From positions 1-33,125 of the forward strand of contig DASZVS010000006.1 of assembly GCA_035546975.1 (NCBI GenBank): DNA of 33,125 nt, written 5' to 3'. Below are positions 31,074 to 33,125 of the stretch, piece by piece; positions within the stretch are counted from its first letter, which is position 1, and each line of letters starts with the position of its first letter. Origin of the DNA: JARIHC01 sp035546975. GTDB lineage: Bacteria; Patescibacteriota; Saccharimonadia; Saccharimonadales; UBA4665. The notes under the pieces are model-generated. The model did not search any database. It saw only the letters and a list, made by a program, of their open reading frames with translations, and was not told the origin of the DNA. The translations under genes and the position numbers were made by a program.

Positions 31074-31673
31074 CTAAGCGCCCGGTATTTCGCTCTTGAG
31101 AATTTGATCCAGGGTTTGGCGCAGCTTTGGCATGCCTTCAAAAGGCAGCGCTGCGATGCCAAGCTCCTCGGCGAAACTTAAGTACTCGGGATGCCCGCTT
31201 ACAACCAGGCAGGAGCGTGGAGGCTCGCCAATAGCCTGCAGCGCTTTGGCGAATACTTCCTGCGTCAGGAGCGGTACGCTCAGTCCCATTTGCAGCGGTC
31301 CGGTGATCACTTCGAATAACGGATTGTGGTTATTAAAATTTACCAAGAGGTTATATTCTTGGGCTCCCAGGTTGGCGAGAACGCCCAGCTTGAGAAAATG
31401 CCCGTGCAGGCTGCGCATAAAATCGCCAACAGCCGGCGATATGTCGGATTCATTAATGGTAAATTCATTCGTATCGATATCCGGCCGGTTGAGTTTAACG
31501 CGAAAAGCTTCCGCCACGTCGGCAGCGGTAATTTTGCCGCTGAAATATTCGGCGACGATGCTCTCTAGCTCATCTGAGTATGCGGGTCCGAGCCGCCGGG
31601 CTTCCTCAAGGTGTTCGGAAAAGACATCAGGCGTCCAGACGCTGTAAAAATCAAAGAAAACTGCCCTAATCAC
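31074..31673 (-). CDS. HAD-like protein with degenerate active site
   Basis: A 199-residue protein with the HAD-hydrolase layout. Motif I is VFFDFYSVWTP: the nucleophile Asp (residue 8) is kept, but the second Asp of DxD is Tyr10. There is a helical cap (about 15-75), a motif-II-like strand LGVLANLG, a possible motif III Lys in EVFAKALQAIG, and motif IV SCLVVSGHPEYLSFAEELGI, where active enzymes have a D-D pair. Loss of the general acid and metal-binding Asp suggests a non-catalytic or altered protein. The frame is open from 31769, which would overlap the divergent gene; GTG 31673 is preferred because TGCTATCCT ends 7 bases before it and HAD motif I then sits at the N-terminus. Confidence 0.65.
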   Translation of the reverse strand: MIRAVFFDFYSVWTPDVFSEHLEEARRLGPAYSDELESIVAEYFSGKITAADVAEAFRVKLNRPDIDTNEFTINESDISPAVGDFMRSLHGHFLKLGVLANLGAQEYNLLVNFNNHNPLFEVITGPLQMGLSVPLLTQEVFAKALQAIGEPPRSCLVVSGHPEYLSFAEELGIAALPFEGMPKLRQTLDQILKSEIPGA

Positions 31674-31679
31674 CCTATA

Positions 31680-31688
31680 AGGATAGCA
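31680..31688 (-). promoter_or_regulatory. Extended -10 of the HAD-like gene, leaderless
   Basis: On the minus strand TGCTATCCT (hexamer 31685-31680) ends 7 bases before GTG 31673. Confidence 0.5.
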
Positions 31689-31749
31689 GAACAGCTTGCG
31701 TGCAGATAGCTGTTTTCGCATGTATATAGGTTGCGCTAAAGTTTTTATG

Positions 31750-31755
31750 TATAAT
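31750..31755 (+). promoter_or_regulatory. -10 element of the YbjQ-repeat gene, leaderless
   Basis: Perfect TATAAT ending 9 bases before ATG 31764. It faces away from the HAD promoter; the two lie within 80 bases and could be co-regulated. Confidence 0.6.
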
Positions 31756-31763
31756 CGCTTTAT

Positions 31764-33002
31764 ATGCAAGAAGAGCAGCAGGATAATATGGCAGCAGCAT
31801 CTGGAGCCCAGGCGCAGCAGCCTACCGCTACCCCTCCAGCGCCAGTAGCCGCCCCTGCCAAAACCAGTGTATTTTCTGGCTTATCAGGTAATGAGATGTA
31901 CTGTGTTAACTTGCTTGATTATGCGCCGGGCGATTTGTTGATAGGCAACAGTATTTTCTCGATGGGCATACTCGGCGGCCTGAAGAGCGTAGGCAAGGGT
32001 ATGATTGGCGGCGAGATTGATTCCTTCACCGAAATGATCCATGAAGGACGGCGTTTGTCGTTTGAACGTCTTAAAAATGAAATGCAACAGGCCGGCGCTG
32101 ACGGCGTGGCGGGCGTGGGCAGCGACCTCGTGTTTCATGGTACGAATGCTGAATTCCTATCTGTCGGCTCGGCAATTCATAAAAAGAGTGGCGGACCAGG
32201 CGGCGCTTTTACAACTTCTTTCGATGGGCAGGAGCTTTTCTGCCAGGTTGATGCCGGTTATGTTCCGCGGTCGTTTGTTTTCGGGAATGTAGCGTACTCC
32301 ATCGGTATTGGCAAGGGTATCACGGGGATGTTCAAGCAGCTTGTTAAGGGCGAGGTGAAGCAGTACACGGATATCTTTACGAATACCCGGAGTCTGGCGT
32401 TGCAACGGATTACTGAAGAGGCAAAAGCCGCTGGCGCGAATGCCGTTACGGGCATCAGGACCAATATTCTTCCATACGGTGCGAGCGGCGTCCAAGAGAT
32501 GGTTATGATCGGCACGGCGGCTTCGCACTCCATGGCGGATAGCCTTAACCCGAATGGCGTTATTACCAGCGACTTAACCGCTGAAGAAACATGGAACATA
32601 GCCAAAATGGGCTATATGCCGCAGCAACTCGTAATAGGTACTTCCGTGTACTCTATCGGCTTTGTGGGCGGGTTTAAGTCGTTTATGCGCAAGTTCGTTA
32701 AGGGTGAGGTCACCGAGCTTACCCAGCTTATTTACGGTGCACGCGAAGAATCACTCAAGAAAGTGCAGCAGCAGGCCACCGAGCTGAACGCCGATGATGT
32801 TTTGGGGCTCAAGACGTATATCTACAACCTTGGCAGCGGCTTAATCGAATTTTTGGTAATCGGCACCGCCGTAAAGAAAGTGCAGGGCGTTGGTACAAGC
32901 TCAGAACAGCTGCCGCCCCAGGCTATCATCCGCGATAAAGAAACGTTTTCCAATAGCGCCGAACTGAACTACGGCGTGAACTTAAATGAACAAAACGGCT
33001 AG
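31764..33002 (+). CDS. Triple YbjQ/UPF0145-domain protein
   Basis: A 412-residue protein made of three tandem YbjQ-like (UPF0145) domains after a Gln/Ala/Pro-rich N-terminus (1-40). The repeats are at about 52-141 (DLLIGNSIFSMGI, FERLKNEMQQAGADGVAGV), 165-256 (SFVFGNVAYSIGI, LQRITEEAKAAGANAVTGI) and 283-373 (QLVIGTSVYSIGF, LKKVQQQATELNADDVLGL). Each contains the family's strand, 'R..al..l...A...gAdaVvgv' helix, and a closing strand ending in IGTA or VGSA. Single-domain YbjQ proteins (about 105 residues) assemble into pentamers; function is poorly known. A triple fusion would change the possible assembly. There is no membrane segment. A perfect TATAAT precedes the ATG by 9 bases. Confidence 0.8.
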   Translation: MQEEQQDNMAAASGAQAQQPTATPPAPVAAPAKTSVFSGLSGNEMYCVNLLDYAPGDLLIGNSIFSMGILGGLKSVGKGMIGGEIDSFTEMIHEGRRLSFERLKNEMQQAGADGVAGVGSDLVFHGTNAEFLSVGSAIHKKSGGPGGAFTTSFDGQELFCQVDAGYVPRSFVFGNVAYSIGIGKGITGMFKQLVKGEVKQYTDIFTNTRSLALQRITEEAKAAGANAVTGIRTNILPYGASGVQEMVMIGTAASHSMADSLNPNGVITSDLTAEETWNIAKMGYMPQQLVIGTSVYSIGFVGGFKSFMRKFVKGEVTELTQLIYGAREESLKKVQQQATELNADDVLGLKTYIYNLGSGLIEFLVIGTAVKKVQGVGTSSEQLPPQAIIRDKETFSNSAELNYGVNLNEQNG

Positions 33003-33031
33003 CTGGGGAGCGTAAGCGGCGCCGAATAGCG

Positions 33032-33044
33032 CGGCGCTTCGCCG
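33032..33044 (+). terminator. GC-rich hairpin after the YbjQ gene
   Basis: A perfect 5-bp stem CGGCG-CTT-CGCCG. A longer alternative stem pairs AAGCGGCGC (from 33014) with the GCGC..GCGCTT copy downstream, with a GG bulge. Only a weak CTTTT follows 17 bases later, so termination is possible but unproven. Confidence 0.35.
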
Positions 33045-33093
33045 TCCGCCGACCAGCCATCTTTTATGCCACGGTTCGTATTGTGGAGTGCGT

Positions 33094-33099
33094 TACAAT
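33094..33099 (+). promoter_or_regulatory. -10 element of the gene at the window end
   Basis: TACAAT ending 7 bases before ATG 33106, the same leaderless spacing seen elsewhere in the window. Confidence 0.45.
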
Positions 33100-33105
33100 A
33101 GAGGT

Positions 33106-33125
33106 ATGAATGTGTTACTGACTAT
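33106..33125 (+). CDS. Partial gene, first six codons only
   Basis: An open frame beginning ATG AAT GTG TTA CTG ACT (MNVLLT) and running off the window. The only support is the well-placed -10 TACAAT and the orientation. Product unknown. Confidence 0.35.

Noticed and set aside
1..33125. Alternative genetic code (UGA = Gly), as in some other Patescibacteria
   Set aside because: Recognised genes contain no internal TGA at conserved glycines, and TGA ends genes at 2803-2805 and 16398-16400.
1..33125. CRISPR array, prophage, insertion sequence or integrated island
   Set aside because: No direct-repeat array, transposase, integrase, phage structural gene or tRNA-adjacent repeat is visible; gene style is uniform across the window.

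Overview
The window is about 33 kb of gene-dense bacterial chromosome, with no mobile element, CRISPR array, rRNA or recognisable tRNA. No stretch longer than 300 bases lacks a gene; the largest gaps are about 150-210 bases and hold promoters, a candidate RNA and operator-like dyads. Protein content and style point to Patescibacteria (CPR), most likely Candidatus Saccharibacteria (TM7). The signs are truncated or stripped-down housekeeping enzymes (a TruB without a PUA domain, a family-4 uracil-DNA glycosylase without iron-sulfur cysteines), pseudoenzyme-like DHH and HAD proteins, an ABC exporter starting with the short helical domain ending in 'AGWP' common in CPR proteins, and many small membrane proteins. 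TGA acts as a stop (for example at 2803-2805 and 16398-16400), so the UGA=Gly code of Gracilibacteria and Absconditabacteria does not apply. The lineage is an inference.

Layout. 1-2.8 kb: J-domain protein, rpsT (minus strand), and a degenerate DHH protein with a long Pro-rich tail. 2.8-5 kb: PurM C-domain-like protein, truB, a small unknown gene, rpsO. 5.1-10.5 kb: a tight operon of pnp, two overlapping small membrane-protein genes, a family-4 UDG and RNase J, combining two main RNA-decay nucleases. 10.5-12.9 kb (minus): a GNAT acetyltransferase preceded by a promoter, a possibly pseudoknotted RNA and an intrinsic terminator, then an OmpA-like membrane protein. 13-15.5 kb: ftsK and a convergent small membrane gene. 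15.5-17 kb: two unrecognised genes. 16.9-18.2 kb: rpsF-ssb-rpsR with a possible S6:S18 leader motif. 18.2-21.2 kb: Nudix, efp, 2H phosphoesterase, tlyA and a phosphoribosyltransferase-like gene with an 18-codon upstream ORF. 21.2-23.1 kb: a CRP/FNR regulator divergent from a PH-domain protein, with a CRP-like box between them. 23.2-29.8 kb: ychF, a GT-C-like membrane protein, a methyltransferase, a DUF1697 protein and an ABC exporter. 29.8-33.1 kb: a secreted-type LysM protein without a visible signal peptide, a degenerate HAD protein, a triple YbjQ-domain protein, and the first codons of another gene.

The most striking global pattern is start-site architecture. At about a dozen first genes of transcription units a good -10 hexamer, often extended by TGn, ends 7-12 bases before the start codon. 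This predicts leaderless or nearly leaderless mRNAs. Genes inside operons, and a few with longer leaders (rpsT, pnp, rnj, rpsF, ssb, rpsR, efp, the PH-domain gene), instead have clear Shine-Dalgarno sequences. I used this rule to shorten several open reading frames to their probable real starts.
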